Origin: Lactonifactor longoviformis DSM 17459 | Lineage (GTDB): Bacteria; Bacillota; Clostridia; Lachnospirales; Lachnospiraceae | Direction: 5' to 3' | NCBI RefSeq assembly: GCF_900129135.1 | Contig: NZ_FQVI01000027.1 | Coordinates: 1 to 61,226 of the forward strand | DNA length: 61,226 nt | Shown here: positions 23,821 to 32,681 of the stretch, piece after piece | Position numbering within the stretch: the first letter of the stretch is position 1 | Layout of the letters: the number at the start of each line of letters is the position of its first letter | The notes under the pieces: model-generated | What the model was told of the DNA's origin: nothing | Databases searched by the model: none | The model's input: the letters and a program-made list of their open reading frames with translations, nothing else | Position numbers and translations under genes: made by a program

Positions 23821-24141
23821 GGTGAAAGTGACGCTGGGGCGGAGGGGAAGACAGGGGCCTGGGAGGACAGGAGGGTGCTGGGGAAGACACTCCAGTCGTT
23901 CACTGTCTCTAAGGCAAAAGCGGCATCCCCTGCGGAGCACCGTTCACACAGTCCAGGAATGCCTGAGATGCATTCCCGGCCAGTGATTCACTTTTTTTCG
24001 GCCTGGACTGCCGAAAAAATCTCCTCCGGGGATACCGCTTTTGCCTAAGAGACAGTAAAACTTCTTCCGAATCGTCTTCCCCAGCCCCCTCCTGTCCTCC
24101 CAGGCCCCTGTCTTCCCCTCCGCCCCAGCGTCACTTTCACC
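23821..24141. repeat. 321-base nested inverted repeat (giant hairpin element)
   Basis: Bases 23821-23888 and 24074-24141 are inverted repeats of 68 bases with one mismatch (at 23876). After an asymmetric internal loop, 23902-23937 pairs with 24021-24056 (32 of 36). The interior holds more stems: CAGTCCAGG (23949-23957) with CCTGGACTG (24002-24010), GAATGC with GCATTC, and alternatively TTTTTTCGGC (23993-24002) with GCCGAAAAAA (24010-24019). The arms are GC-rich in an AT-rich gap. No convincing ORF or ribosome binding site. Possible MITE-like element, structured RNA or relic; no clear target-site duplication is visible. Confidence 0.85.
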
Positions 24142-24590
24142 TGGTTATTAAAAAGTAATAGGCTGAATATCAAACCATGAGCTGTTTACTTCTGTGATTA
24201 AGCTGATAAAGTCAAACCCACACGTTTTTCGTGAATGTGAAGTGAGCCTTTACCAGGAATAGTTCCCCCGCGTTATTCCATCCGTCAGTAGTGCTTCGCT
24301 AGCAGTATTTCCGCTTTTCTTATTATTCGGTTTTAATATATGTATTGTAATACTACTTTTTTATTGTTGTGAGATAAGAATTAAAGTTGATTTCTTATAT
24401 CAGATATGATATGATAAAAGTACATAATTAACTGTAATAATTAATAAAAAATATAAATATCTGAATTTTTTAAAGCGAATCTGGTATGATTCCAGAACGT
24501 AATCACTGTGTTGGGTATGATTTCCCTTAGTCAGAGGCTGTTCAGATATAGTTTAGTATATTTGTGGATGTAAAAACTGAATAGAAGAAA
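24142..24590. other. AT-rich intergenic stretch without recognised features
   Basis: I see no ORF with a ribosome binding site, no tRNA-like fold and no strong promoter here. Base composition falls sharply compared with the region left of 23816 and continues AT-rich into the peptidase gene, which suggests an acquired segment. Confidence 0.5.
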
Positions 24591-24654
24591 AAGCATCTGT
24601 AGATGGTATACTCTTGTCAAGTAGACAAGAAAATATCTAAAACAGATGTTTTTT
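24591..24654 (+). terminator. Nested leader hairpin ending in T run, upstream of the peptidase gene
   Basis: AAGCATCTGT (24591-24600) pairs with ACAGATGTTT (24642-24651) with a wobble, TAGAT with ATCTA, and inside these TCTTGTC (24612-24618) with GACAAGA (24624-24630). TTTTTT and more Ts follow. It works as an intrinsic terminator on paper. It may be a leader attenuator or the remnant end of an insertion sequence; the sequence alone does not decide. Confidence 0.5.
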
Positions 24655-24735
24655 ATTTTAACAAATTAAAGAAAGGAAGGAGAGCAAAAGTATTTGTAAC
24701 CAACTTATATTTATTTGAAAACGGGAGGTAATGAG

Positions 24736-27156
24736 ATGAAGAAAACATTAAGGAAAAAAGTTGTCTGTCTTACCATGGTACTACTAGCTTTGCAAAATAG
24801 CATCCCTATTTCTGCTAAGGAAACAGAAAATAACACCGTAATCATAGACTATAGGAAGTCTGACACTGAAATTGAAAATAATAGTTTTGAAAAAGAACTG
24901 CCTCAGGAAATTCTGGAACAAGCAGATATCGTAACCACTACTGATTTAAAAGAACTAGAAGTTGCAGACAATATACTGTGCCAAGAGATAGCCTATTATG
25001 TACATGATGAATCATCACAAAGTAATGATCAATCCATTTTATACTATAATAACGGATTGCCTATGGCTACAGACATGGACTCCATAGACAGTGAGGCTAA
25101 TATCTTTGCCGTATTCGTAGATGGTTCTAAAGAAATTTATTTTCAGTCCTTTTCATCTCAAGCTGATCAATATTTAGAGTCAATGATATGTGAGTCTTTA
25201 CAGGAAGAAGAAAGCAATGAATTATCTCAAGATATACAGGTAAAAATAGTTAAAACATTGTTAAGCCATGAAATCGACGAGAGTACTTCTTTGATATTTG
25301 GTGAAGCTACTACTGATATTACAATTGTGAAATTAGGATTTTGCGATGAGACCCAGGAATATATGTATGATGTTATTGAAAACACAAGCGTTAATATGCA
25401 ACCTACCATGGAGGCTTATATAGGTGCTGATGTACTTTTTTTAGAGACGGGGATCGATTTTAGTGGATTAAATGATATCTCAGATACTATAGGAGCTCAA
25501 TCATTAGTTGCGTGGGGACCAGAATCTAATGAAGGTTTCTCCATTCCCGAGGTCTCTTTATCAGGATATTTTCCTGAAAACTCCTGGACTTTTTCGTCGG
25601 AAAGTGTTCATGTAGATGATTATTCAAGTACTTCTGATGCCATATTTAATACTAGAATCACTCCGCGACATAGCGATGTTGGTTCTGAATCGATTTGGGA
25701 AACCACATCAGGCGCACGTTTTGGGAGTAAATTCGAAGCCTATACGGCAAAATTTGATAATATAATTAGTTTGGGTTTGGGTGGTGGAATGATACAGGTT
25801 TATTTCCCATTGACAAGAGATATATCTGTAGAGAATAATACCATTGGCAGCGTCCCTTCTATTGATTCAATAGCAGAAATCCCGGAAGATAAAATTATTG
25901 ATGCCATCCGGGCATCAGATGAAAAAGCATCAATAGAGAATTTATACACCGATGACCCGTATGAAATAGATGTAGAAAAACTTGCTAAAACGCTAATAGC
26001 TGATAAATATTATTCTTTTGGCAGTCTTGAACAGGCTAAATATTATGTCAGGCGTGTTAAGCTATTAAACCAATTTAGTGTGTATGATGCCAATGACAAT
26101 GCTTCTTTTAATGCTTACAACTTTTTTTTAGATGAGGGAAATGGAAATAGAAAAAACGGTTACATTATTATACCAGCTGGTTTTAGATCGCCCATAGTTA
26201 AAGATTATCAAGTAGATAAGGTATTACCAGATAATGCTGAGCGAATTTATATCTTTGACTCAGTACTTATAATGAATGGGGACGACCAATATGCTGATCT
26301 AAACGGTAATGGAATAAGTGCAAATGAGTTTCTTGAACTAAAATCTAATACATATTCTCAATATCTAAAGATTACAGACCAAGAATTAAACGAGAATGAT
26401 CTAATGAGAAAACAAACTGTAAGTCAAATTATATACTTGTTTTCCCCCGAGGCCGAAAAGTATTTAGGTGGCGATAAAAGTTATAAAGGGGAAACCTACG
26501 ATGGCCAGGATGGGGCCGGTTATGGTGGAATCATTGATTGTGAGGCATATCTAGAAGATAGGTACGGTTGTTCAATCATTACCAGATCTGGGTTCAAAAT
26601 ATCGAGTTGTAAACCTTACACTCTTAATATACTTAGTGAGACAGATGATAATAATTGCACATTAGGAGCAATAACCCGATTATTGTGCTTCCATGTACGC
26701 TCAAACCAGCCTTTTTTAGAGCAAGATGAAATGCAGATGTATCCTAAAGTTAAAGAGGTTGCTGTCAATTATGGCTATACTACAGAACATGGAACTAATC
26801 CGCTTAAAATTAATAACATTATACAAGATACTGCAGCTAAATATGGCAGGGATATCAGATCTCACGGTAAATATATATGGAGTTATAAAAATGAGATAAT
26901 GGATGAGCTGGAAAATTCACATATGGTTGTTATGAACATAGCTAGGGGATATTATGAGAATCACTCTGTAGCCATAGTAGGGTATTATGTTTACACAGTA
27001 ATGCAGGGTACAGATATTTTATATTATCCTATGATAGCTGTATTTGATGGATGGGAGGAAAGTGTCCGTTACATTGATTATATAGATTTTGCATATAATT
27101 TTCTATATTCTGGGTTTGGATCTTTTAATACAGTCTACGGTTCCGATATTCATTAA
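24736..27156 (+). CDS. Secreted protein with C-terminal C39-like cysteine peptidase domain
   Basis: An 806-residue protein with a signal peptide (basic MKKTLRKK, hydrophobic core, cleavage near ISAKE). About 500 residues with no recognised family follow, including an EF-hand-like loop DLNGNGISANEF (about residues 522-533) that could bind Ca2+. The last 180 residues look like a papain-fold C39-type domain: candidate nucleophile Cys in NNCTLGAITRLL, His in NHSVAIVGYY and Asp in VFDGWEE. ATG 24736 follows GGGAGGTAATGA; the TTG at 24715 is rejected. Low GC, unlike neighbouring operons, points to horizontal acquisition. Likely exported; substrate unknown. Confidence 0.65.
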   Translation: MKKTLRKKVVCLTMVLLALQNSIPISAKETENNTVIIDYRKSDTEIENNSFEKELPQEILEQADIVTTTDLKELEVADNILCQEIAYYVHDESSQSNDQSILYYNNGLPMATDMDSIDSEANIFAVFVDGSKEIYFQSFSSQADQYLESMICESLQEEESNELSQDIQVKIVKTLLSHEIDESTSLIFGEATTDITIVKLGFCDETQEYMYDVIENTSVNMQPTMEAYIGADVLFLETGIDFSGLNDISDTIGAQSLVAWGPESNEGFSIPEVSLSGYFPENSWTFSSESVHVDDYSSTSDAIFNTRITPRHSDVGSESIWETTSGARFGSKFEAYTAKFDNIISLGLGGGMIQVYFPLTRDISVENNTIGSVPSIDSIAEIPEDKIIDAIRASDEKASIENLYTDDPYEIDVEKLAKTLIADKYYSFGSLEQAKYYVRRVKLLNQFSVYDANDNASFNAYNFFLDEGNGNRKNGYIIIPAGFRSPIVKDYQVDKVLPDNAERIYIFDSVLIMNGDDQYADLNGNGISANEFLELKSNTYSQYLKITDQELNENDLMRKQTVSQIIYLFSPEAEKYLGGDKSYKGETYDGQDGAGYGGIIDCEAYLEDRYGCSIITRSGFKISSCKPYTLNILSETDDNNCTLGAITRLLCFHVRSNQPFLEQDEMQMYPKVKEVAVNYGYTTEHGTNPLKINNIIQDTAAKYGRDIRSHGKYIWSYKNEIMDELENSHMVVMNIARGYYENHSVAIVGYYVYTVMQGTDILYYPMIAVFDGWEESVRYIDYIDFAYNFLYSGFGSFNTVYGSDIH

Positions 27157-27184
27157 ATTAAAGTTATAGGGGGAGGGATTATAG

Positions 27185-27877
27185 ATGTCTGTTCTGATAC
27201 TTATTATTCTACTGGGAATTATTGTGTTTTTATTCTATAAGAAAAAATATAAGATTTTGGGAGTCATTGTTCTGTTTTGTGTATCCGTAGCAGGTATCGT
27301 GTTCGTTCGGAGTGAAGTTATTTGTATTCCGAATTCCAGCTATATTGAATTAAATAGTGGTGATGGGCAATTTAAAGTAAAGATCCCCTTTGAAATGCAG
27401 TTAAACTGGGGGCATGGAGCTACGCAAATTTTTTATGTTAAAAAGGAGATCGAAGAAATATATGATTTAGTAAAAGTAAATTATCCCACAGAATATCTCT
27501 CCGATTCTGACATAAGAATACGGACAAAGGATATTTATGTGACAATAAGTCTAATGGAAAAACATACCTTTAAAAATCTATATGCCGCCTCTTTGGAAAT
27601 AATAACTCCGATGCATGGAGATGATTTTCCAGGATCTTTAATATCATTTCCAGCATACTATATACAGCGAAATGAGGGTGACAATGAGTATTATAATGAT
27701 ACAGATAATTCAATACTTGAGATGAACTGTACATATAGAGACATAAAGGACTACTATCAATATTTCTCCTATGTTACCTGGGAAGAGGATGTCTGTACAA
27801 TTAAGTCTAATGACTCTGTCGTTAAGATGAGAATCAGCGATAATCAAGTAGAAATATTAAGTGTAGCACCTCTATAA
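27185..27877 (+). CDS. Membrane-anchored protein of unknown function, partner of the C39-like protein
   Basis: A 230-residue protein not recognised. Two hydrophobic segments at the N-terminus (about residues 2-17 and 23-42) are separated by a short basic loop KKKYK, followed by about 185 polar residues, probably outside the cell. No Cys cluster or catalytic motif stands out. GGGGGAGGG before ATG 27185 and a gap of only 28 bases from the peptidase gene suggest one operon. Possibly an immunity, maturation or anchoring factor for the secreted peptidase; this rests on context only. Confidence 0.5.
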   Translation: MSVLILIILLGIIVFLFYKKKYKILGVIVLFCVSVAGIVFVRSEVICIPNSSYIELNSGDGQFKVKIPFEMQLNWGHGATQIFYVKKEIEEIYDLVKVNYPTEYLSDSDIRIRTKDIYVTISLMEKHTFKNLYAASLEIITPMHGDDFPGSLISFPAYYIQRNEGDNEYYNDTDNSILEMNCTYRDIKDYYQYFSYVTWEEDVCTIKSNDSVVKMRISDNQVEILSVAPL

Positions 27878-28066
27878 AAAGCTATGATAAAACAGTTGAG
27901 TGGGGGCGCTAGCGAAGTTGTCAACTTAAGGCCGAAAGAGGTTGAATTTCAGGGCTGATGTAACTTTATTAAAGTAAATGCCATTTCTACTATGAATGTT
28001 ATGTTATGCAAGTCCGGGTCTGGGGATGGTTGTTGTGGAAAACTTGTACTAAACGTGTTTTGTCAG

Positions 28067-28102
28067 AAGGCCAGGGATGGCAGTGCCAACTCCCGGCCTT
28101 TT
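28067..28102 (+). terminator. Possible terminator in the gap after the membrane protein
   Basis: AAGGCC-A-GGGA (28067-28077) pairs with TCCC-GGCCTT (28091-28100), with an inner TGGCA/TGCCA and a short TTTT. The rest of 27878-28179 holds no gene I can support. Confidence 0.45.
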
Positions 28103-28179
28103 GGCATCCTTATTTCTATCTGTCACAAAAAGATGACATAAGGTTCCCCTCGTTTGGAGGAATCCGATATCATCCTGTG

Positions 28180-28400
28180 TCAGCTTATCAAAAGATGTTC
28201 TTTTGGGCGGATATACCGTATGAATTCATGGTTGCTCTTAGCAGAGCTTTTCTGACCTGGTTCTGAGCATAGTAGTAAAAAAATCGTTTCTTCAGATTTC
28301 CCTGTCGGTCATATTCGATTTCCTTAGGGTTTGAGAACTTGCTTCCGCTATCCGTGAGGATTAGCGGCATAATGAACATGAAAAAATTCAGGGTTTGAAC
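28180..28400 (-). pseudogene. IS30 family transposase remnant, frameshifted
   Basis: On the minus strand, PLILTDSGSKFSNPKEIEYD matches the IS30 transposase segment around the second catalytic Asp (PLILTDNGSEFSNP in intact members). About 40 codons later the frame shifts: the next frame reads SNHEFIRYIRPKEHLL before a stop at 28180-28182, equal to the conserved NHEFIRY-x-x-PK segment. The N-terminal half, HTH and inverted repeats are missing. A dead insertion sequence marking the right side of the AT-rich insert. Confidence 0.8.
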
Positions 28401-28563
28401 AGATAGGGGTGAGGGATTGCATCCTTAAGATGGTTTGCAATCCTGCCTGGACTTATTCCTGCCTCAGTAACCGTGCTATTCTATACAATAAAGTATACCC
28501 CAAAGGGCATCCCGTGATGCATGCCCTGCGGGCGGGCGTACGTTCCGTACGTCAAAGTATAAT

Positions 28564-28592
28564 TTGACGAAAGAAAATGGGTATGATACTAT
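28564..28592 (+). promoter_or_regulatory. Predicted promoter of the pyrimidine operon
   Basis: TTGACG at 28564-28569, a 17-base spacer and TACTAT at 28587-28592. The leader to pyrC is about 45 bases, too short for a PyrR-type attenuator, so control must lie elsewhere. A palindrome CGTACG-TTC-CGTACG sits upstream at 28537-28551. Confidence 0.6.
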
Positions 28593-28644
28593 TAAAATCA
28601 AGATATGATCTGTAAATATCGATGTATTTAAAAGGAGAAAAGAT

Positions 28645-29919
28645 ATGAGTATCTTAATCAAGAATGGACGTGTTCTGGATCCGGACACCCAGACGGATAA
28701 AGTATGTGATGTTTTTATACAGGATGACAAGATAAAAGAAGTCGGCGAAAAGCTGAAAGTAAAGGCAGCCAGGGTGATTGACGCGAAAGGCTGTTTTGTT
28801 ATGCCCGGATTGATAGATATACATGTGCATTTGAGAGATCCCGGGCTGGAATATAAGGAAGACATTCTTACCGGGGCGCGGGCAGCGGCGAGAGGGGGAT
28901 TTACCACAATCTTGGCCATGCCCAATACGAAGCCTGTGATTGACCGGCCGGACCGGGTGCGTTATGTTCACAAAAAGGCGGAACAGCTGGCGCCTATCCA
29001 TGTTCTTCAAGTGGGTGCTATCACCATGGGACAAAAGGGCGAGGAGCTGGCAGATATCAGGGGCATGGTGGAGGAGGGAATTCCTGCCATCAGTGAAGAC
29101 GGAAAGTCAGTAATGAATGCGCAGTTATATAAGGAAGCAATGGAAATAGCAGCAGCCTGCGGCATACCGGTTCTGGCTCACTGTGAAGACATTAATATGG
29201 TGAACGGCGGCTGCATGAATGCGGATGAAAAAGCCAGGGAACTGGGACTACCGGGGATTACCAATTCTGTGGAGAACGTAATCATAGCGAGAGATATTCT
29301 GCTGGCGAGAGATACCGGGGCAAAACTCCATCTCTGCCACTGTTCCACGGGGGAAAGTGTGAAGATGGTAGAGATGGCCAAAGAGGACGGAATCCACGTA
29401 ACTGCGGAGGTATGCCCTCACCATTTTACCCTTTCTACCGATGACATCAAAGAGAATGATGCCAACTATAAAATGAATCCTCCTCTTCGGACAAAAGAGG
29501 ATGTAGAGGCTTTAAAAGAGGGGCTGAAGAATAATATTATGGATGTGATCAGTACCGATCATGCACCTCACAGCAAGGAAGAAAAGAGCCAGTCTATGAA
29601 AAAAGCTCCTTTTGGGATAGTAGGGCTTGAAACATCGGTAGCACTTACCATCAGTGAACTGGTGGAGCCGGGGATTTTGACGCCTATGCAGATGGCGGAA
29701 AAGATGAGCTATAATCCGGCGCAGGTGATCGGCAGTGAGCGGGGCTCTCTTGCAGTGGGCAAACCTGCGGATGTTGTGATTATAGACCCAAAGGCGGAAT
29801 ATATCATTGATGCCAGAAAGTTTGATTCTAAAGGTAAGAATACGCCGTTTCACGGACGTAAGGTTACCGGAAAAGTGAAAATGACAATCTGTGACGGACA
29901 AATCGTTTATCAGGATTAA
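28645..29919 (+). CDS. pyrC: Dihydroorotase
   Basis: A 424-residue class I dihydroorotase. Zinc ligands: HVHLRDPG (about residues 59-66), LAHCED and LHLCHCS for the later His residues, and the catalytic Asp in STDHAPHS (about 305-312). It closes carbamoyl-aspartate to dihydroorotate in the third step of UMP synthesis. First gene of pyrC-pyrF-pyrK-pyrD-pyrE. AAAAGGAGAA lies before ATG 28645. Confidence 0.95.
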   Translation: MSILIKNGRVLDPDTQTDKVCDVFIQDDKIKEVGEKLKVKAARVIDAKGCFVMPGLIDIHVHLRDPGLEYKEDILTGARAAARGGFTTILAMPNTKPVIDRPDRVRYVHKKAEQLAPIHVLQVGAITMGQKGEELADIRGMVEEGIPAISEDGKSVMNAQLYKEAMEIAAACGIPVLAHCEDINMVNGGCMNADEKARELGLPGITNSVENVIIARDILLARDTGAKLHLCHCSTGESVKMVEMAKEDGIHVTAEVCPHHFTLSTDDIKENDANYKMNPPLRTKEDVEALKEGLKNNIMDVISTDHAPHSKEEKSQSMKKAPFGIVGLETSVALTISELVEPGILTPMQMAEKMSYNPAQVIGSERGSLAVGKPADVVIIDPKAEYIIDARKFDSKGKNTPFHGRKVTGKVKMTICDGQIVYQD

Positions 29920-29956
29920 AAATGAATCGGAAGCATGATAATATGGAGGAATACAG

Positions 29957-30880
29957 ATGATTAACAAGCTGGTAGTAAAAATACAGAAGACAAACGCGCC
30001 GATTGTAGTGGGATTGGATCCTATGCTGAACTACATTCCGGCTCATATTCAGAAGAAGGCATTCCAGGAATACGGAGAGACTTTGGAGGGTGCAGCAGAG
30101 GCGGTCTGGCAGTTTAACAAAGAGATTGTTGATAAGACCTATGATATAATTCCTGCAGTAAAGCCTCAGATTGCTATGTACGAGCAATTTGGAATTCCAG
30201 GAATGACTGCTTTTAAAAAGACAGTAGATTACTGTAGAGAAAAGGATCTGGTAGTGATTGGAGATATAAAACGCGGTGATATCGGATCAACCTCCGCTGC
30301 ATATGCAGTGGGCCATCTGGGAAAAGTAAAAGTGGGTGACAAGACCTATGCGGGCTTTGACGAGGATTTTGCAACGCTGAATCCTTATATGGGAGCAGAC
30401 AGCATCCAACCATTTATAGAGGTATGCAGAGAGGAAAACAAGGGAATCTTCGTGCTTGTAAAGACTTCCAATCCCTCCAGCGGAGATTTCCAGGATCAGC
30501 TGGTGAGCGGAAGACCACTGTATGAACTGGTGGGCGAAAAGGTGGCAGAGTGGGGAGAAACCCATATGGGAGATACCTACAGTTATGTAGGTGCAGTCGT
30601 AGGCGCCACCTATCCGGAGATGGGAAAGATTCTGAGGAAGATTATGCCGAAGGCATATATCTTGGTGCCGGGCTATGGAGCACAGGGCGGGCAGGGAAAG
30701 GATCTGGTTCATTTCTTCAATAAAGATGGACTGGGAGCGATTGTAAATTCCTCCAGGGGCATTATCGCATCCTACAAACAAGAAAAATATGCGAAATTCG
30801 GACCTGAAAATTTTGGTGATTCCGCACGCCAGGCAGCACTAGACATGATAGAGGATATCAGCAGTGCCCTGGAAAGATAA
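29957..30880 (+). CDS. pyrF: Orotidine 5'-phosphate decarboxylase (long type)
   Basis: A 307-residue enzyme, longer than the 230-240 residues of E. coli or Bacillus PyrF and typical of the long subfamily 2 type. GDIKRGDIGSTSAAYA (about residues 97-112) holds the Lys-Asp catalytic array; VGLDP near the start binds substrate. It makes UMP from OMP. It lies 37 bases after pyrC and 19 before pyrK. Confidence 0.95.
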   Translation: MINKLVVKIQKTNAPIVVGLDPMLNYIPAHIQKKAFQEYGETLEGAAEAVWQFNKEIVDKTYDIIPAVKPQIAMYEQFGIPGMTAFKKTVDYCREKDLVVIGDIKRGDIGSTSAAYAVGHLGKVKVGDKTYAGFDEDFATLNPYMGADSIQPFIEVCREENKGIFVLVKTSNPSSGDFQDQLVSGRPLYELVGEKVAEWGETHMGDTYSYVGAVVGATYPEMGKILRKIMPKAYILVPGYGAQGGQGKDLVHFFNKDGLGAIVNSSRGIIASYKQEKYAKFGPENFGDSARQAALDMIEDISSALER

Positions 30881-30899
30881 GAGAACAGGAGAAACGCAT

Positions 30900-31694
30900 A
30901 TGTCAAAGAAAACAAATGAGATGAGTCAGATACTCAGCCAGGAGAAACTCGCCAGTGATGTATACAGCATGTGGCTGAGGACCGAAGAGATTGCGAAAGA
31001 AGCAAGCCCCGGACAGTTTGTCTCCGTATACAGCCGTGATGGGAGCCGGGTGCTGCCCAGACCCATCAGTATATGTGAAGTCAGTGAAGATAAAAGAAGT
31101 CTGCGGCTGGTATACCGGGTAGTGGGAAAAGGAACGGAAGAGTTTTCAATGCTGAAGGCGGGAGACAGGCTCTCCATTCTTGGCCCTCTGGGCAATGGAT
31201 TTCCTCTGGAGCGTGCTGCCGGAAAAAGAGTCTTCCTTATGGGGGGCGGGATAGGAATTCCCCCTATGGTAGAAACGGCAAAGGCACTGGACGGGGACAA
31301 GCATATCATTGCAGGTTACCGGGATGAACTTTTTCTCCAGGAGGAACTGAAGAGATACGGCAGGGTCTATACGGCTACCGAGGACGGAAGCGCCGGCACG
31401 CCGGGAAATGTTCTGGATGCCATGATGGCCAATGGATTGACAAAGGAAGAGGGCCGGGAGCCGGAGATTATCTTTGCCTGTGGACCGGCACCAATGCTCA
31501 GGGCCATCAAAGCCTATGCGCAGGAGATGGAGATTGAGTGCTGGATCTCCATGGAAGAAAGAATGGCCTGTGGTGTGGGAGCCTGCCTGGCCTGTGTCTG
31601 CCAGTCAAAAGAGATAGACGAACACTCAAAAGTGCATAATAAGAGAGTCTGCAAAGACGGCCCTGTCTTCTTAAGCACGGAGGTAGAATTATGA
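30900..31694 (+). CDS. pyrK: Dihydroorotate dehydrogenase B, electron-transfer subunit
   Basis: A 264-residue FAD/[2Fe-2S] subunit. RPISICEV (FAD binding), GGGIGIPP (NAD binding) and a C-terminal Cys set (CGVGACLAC and a distal Cys in RVCKDGPVF) are characteristic. It moves electrons from dihydroorotate, via PyrD, to NAD+. ATG 30900 follows ACAGGAGAAACGC; an earlier start at 30864 would overlap pyrF and lacks a site. It overlaps pyrD by 4 bases. Confidence 0.95.
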   Translation: MSKKTNEMSQILSQEKLASDVYSMWLRTEEIAKEASPGQFVSVYSRDGSRVLPRPISICEVSEDKRSLRLVYRVVGKGTEEFSMLKAGDRLSILGPLGNGFPLERAAGKRVFLMGGGIGIPPMVETAKALDGDKHIIAGYRDELFLQEELKRYGRVYTATEDGSAGTPGNVLDAMMANGLTKEEGREPEIIFACGPAPMLRAIKAYAQEMEIECWISMEERMACGVGACLACVCQSKEIDEHSKVHNKRVCKDGPVFLSTEVEL

Positions 31695-32596
31695 TAAATA
31701 CAAAAGTAAGCCTGGCCGGCGTAGAGCTTAAGAATCCGGTGATGACAGCCTCGGGCACCTTTGGATCCGGTGTGGAGTACAGCGAACTAATTGATTTGAA
31801 CCGTTTAGGGGCGGTAGTGACAAAGGGAGTGGCCAGCACGCCCTGGACCGGGAATCCCACCCCCAGAATCGCTGAGACTTACGGAGGCATGATTAATGCG
31901 ATTGGTCTTCAGAACCCGGGGATGAAGGTGTTTTGTGAACGAGATCTTCCTTTTCTGGAAAAGTTTGATACCAAAGTAATTGTAAATGTCTGCGGAAAGA
32001 CAAAAGAAGAGTACTGCCGGGTGGTTGACCGCCTTTCCGACGAAAACATAGATATGCTGGAGATCAATATTTCCTGTCCAAATGTGAAGGAAGGAGGCAT
32101 TGCCTTCGGACAGGATCCCTTTGCCGTGGAAGAGATTACCGCGGCTGTGAAAAAGTATGCCAGACAGCCCGTAATTATGAAGCTGAGTCCTAATGTTGCG
32201 GACATTACGGAGATGGCAAGAGCTGCTGAGTGCGGAGGTGCAGATGTACTGTCGCTGATCAATACACTCACAGGAATGAAGATTGATATTAATAAAAGAA
32301 CCTTTGCAGTTGCCAACCGTACGGGGGGACTTTCCGGACCGTGTGTAAAGCCGGTGGCGGTGCGCATGGTATATCAGGTGGCCAACACGGTAAAACTTCC
32401 CATTATCGGTATGGGTGGGATCGCCACGGCTGAGGATGCCCTGGAATTTATTCTGGCAGGGGCTACCGCTGTGTCAGTGGGCACTGCAAACTTTTTTAAT
32501 CCCCGGGCTACACTGGATGTGATTGAAGGGATAGAGTCTTATATGCAGAAAAATAAAATTCAGGATATCCAAGAACTGATAGGTGTGGTAAAATAA
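31691..32596 (+). CDS. pyrD: Dihydroorotate dehydrogenase B, catalytic subunit
   Basis: A 301-residue class 1B enzyme with FMN. KNPVMTASGTFG at the N-terminus binds FMN and substrate; the catalytic base is Cys in NISCPNVKEGG (about residues 128-138), which marks type 1B. It is paired with PyrK by a 4-base gene overlap. It is NAD-dependent and so suited to anaerobes. Confidence 0.95.
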   Translation: MINTKVSLAGVELKNPVMTASGTFGSGVEYSELIDLNRLGAVVTKGVASTPWTGNPTPRIAETYGGMINAIGLQNPGMKVFCERDLPFLEKFDTKVIVNVCGKTKEEYCRVVDRLSDENIDMLEINISCPNVKEGGIAFGQDPFAVEEITAAVKKYARQPVIMKLSPNVADITEMARAAECGGADVLSLINTLTGMKIDINKRTFAVANRTGGLSGPCVKPVAVRMVYQVANTVKLPIIGMGGIATAEDALEFILAGATAVSVGTANFFNPRATLDVIEGIESYMQKNKIQDIQELIGVVK

Positions 32597-32681
32597 TACA
32601 GGAATAGCACACGGACGAGAGCCCCAGCTATTCTGCTGCAGATAAAAAGCAGGGCATAAAGATCGATTCGGGAGGACTCAC

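Noticed and set aside
23782-24048. Open frame of 88 codons overlapping the giant hairpin (+ strand)
   Set aside because: It runs through both arms of the inverted repeat, has no ribosome binding site and odd composition; the structure explains the open frame better than coding does.
24294-27917. CTTCGCTAGC at 24294-24303 and its inverse GCTAGCGAAG at 27908-27917 flanking the AT-rich gene pair
   Set aside because: Only 10 bases match and the flanks differ, with no target duplication; too weak to call element ends.
28006-28266. Open frame of 86 codons on the + strand
   Set aside because: It overlaps the IS30 remnant on the opposite strand, whose protein match is clear; no ribosome binding site.
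28537-28644. PyrR-type attenuator before pyrC
   Set aside because: The predicted leader is about 45 bases and has no terminator/antiterminator pair.
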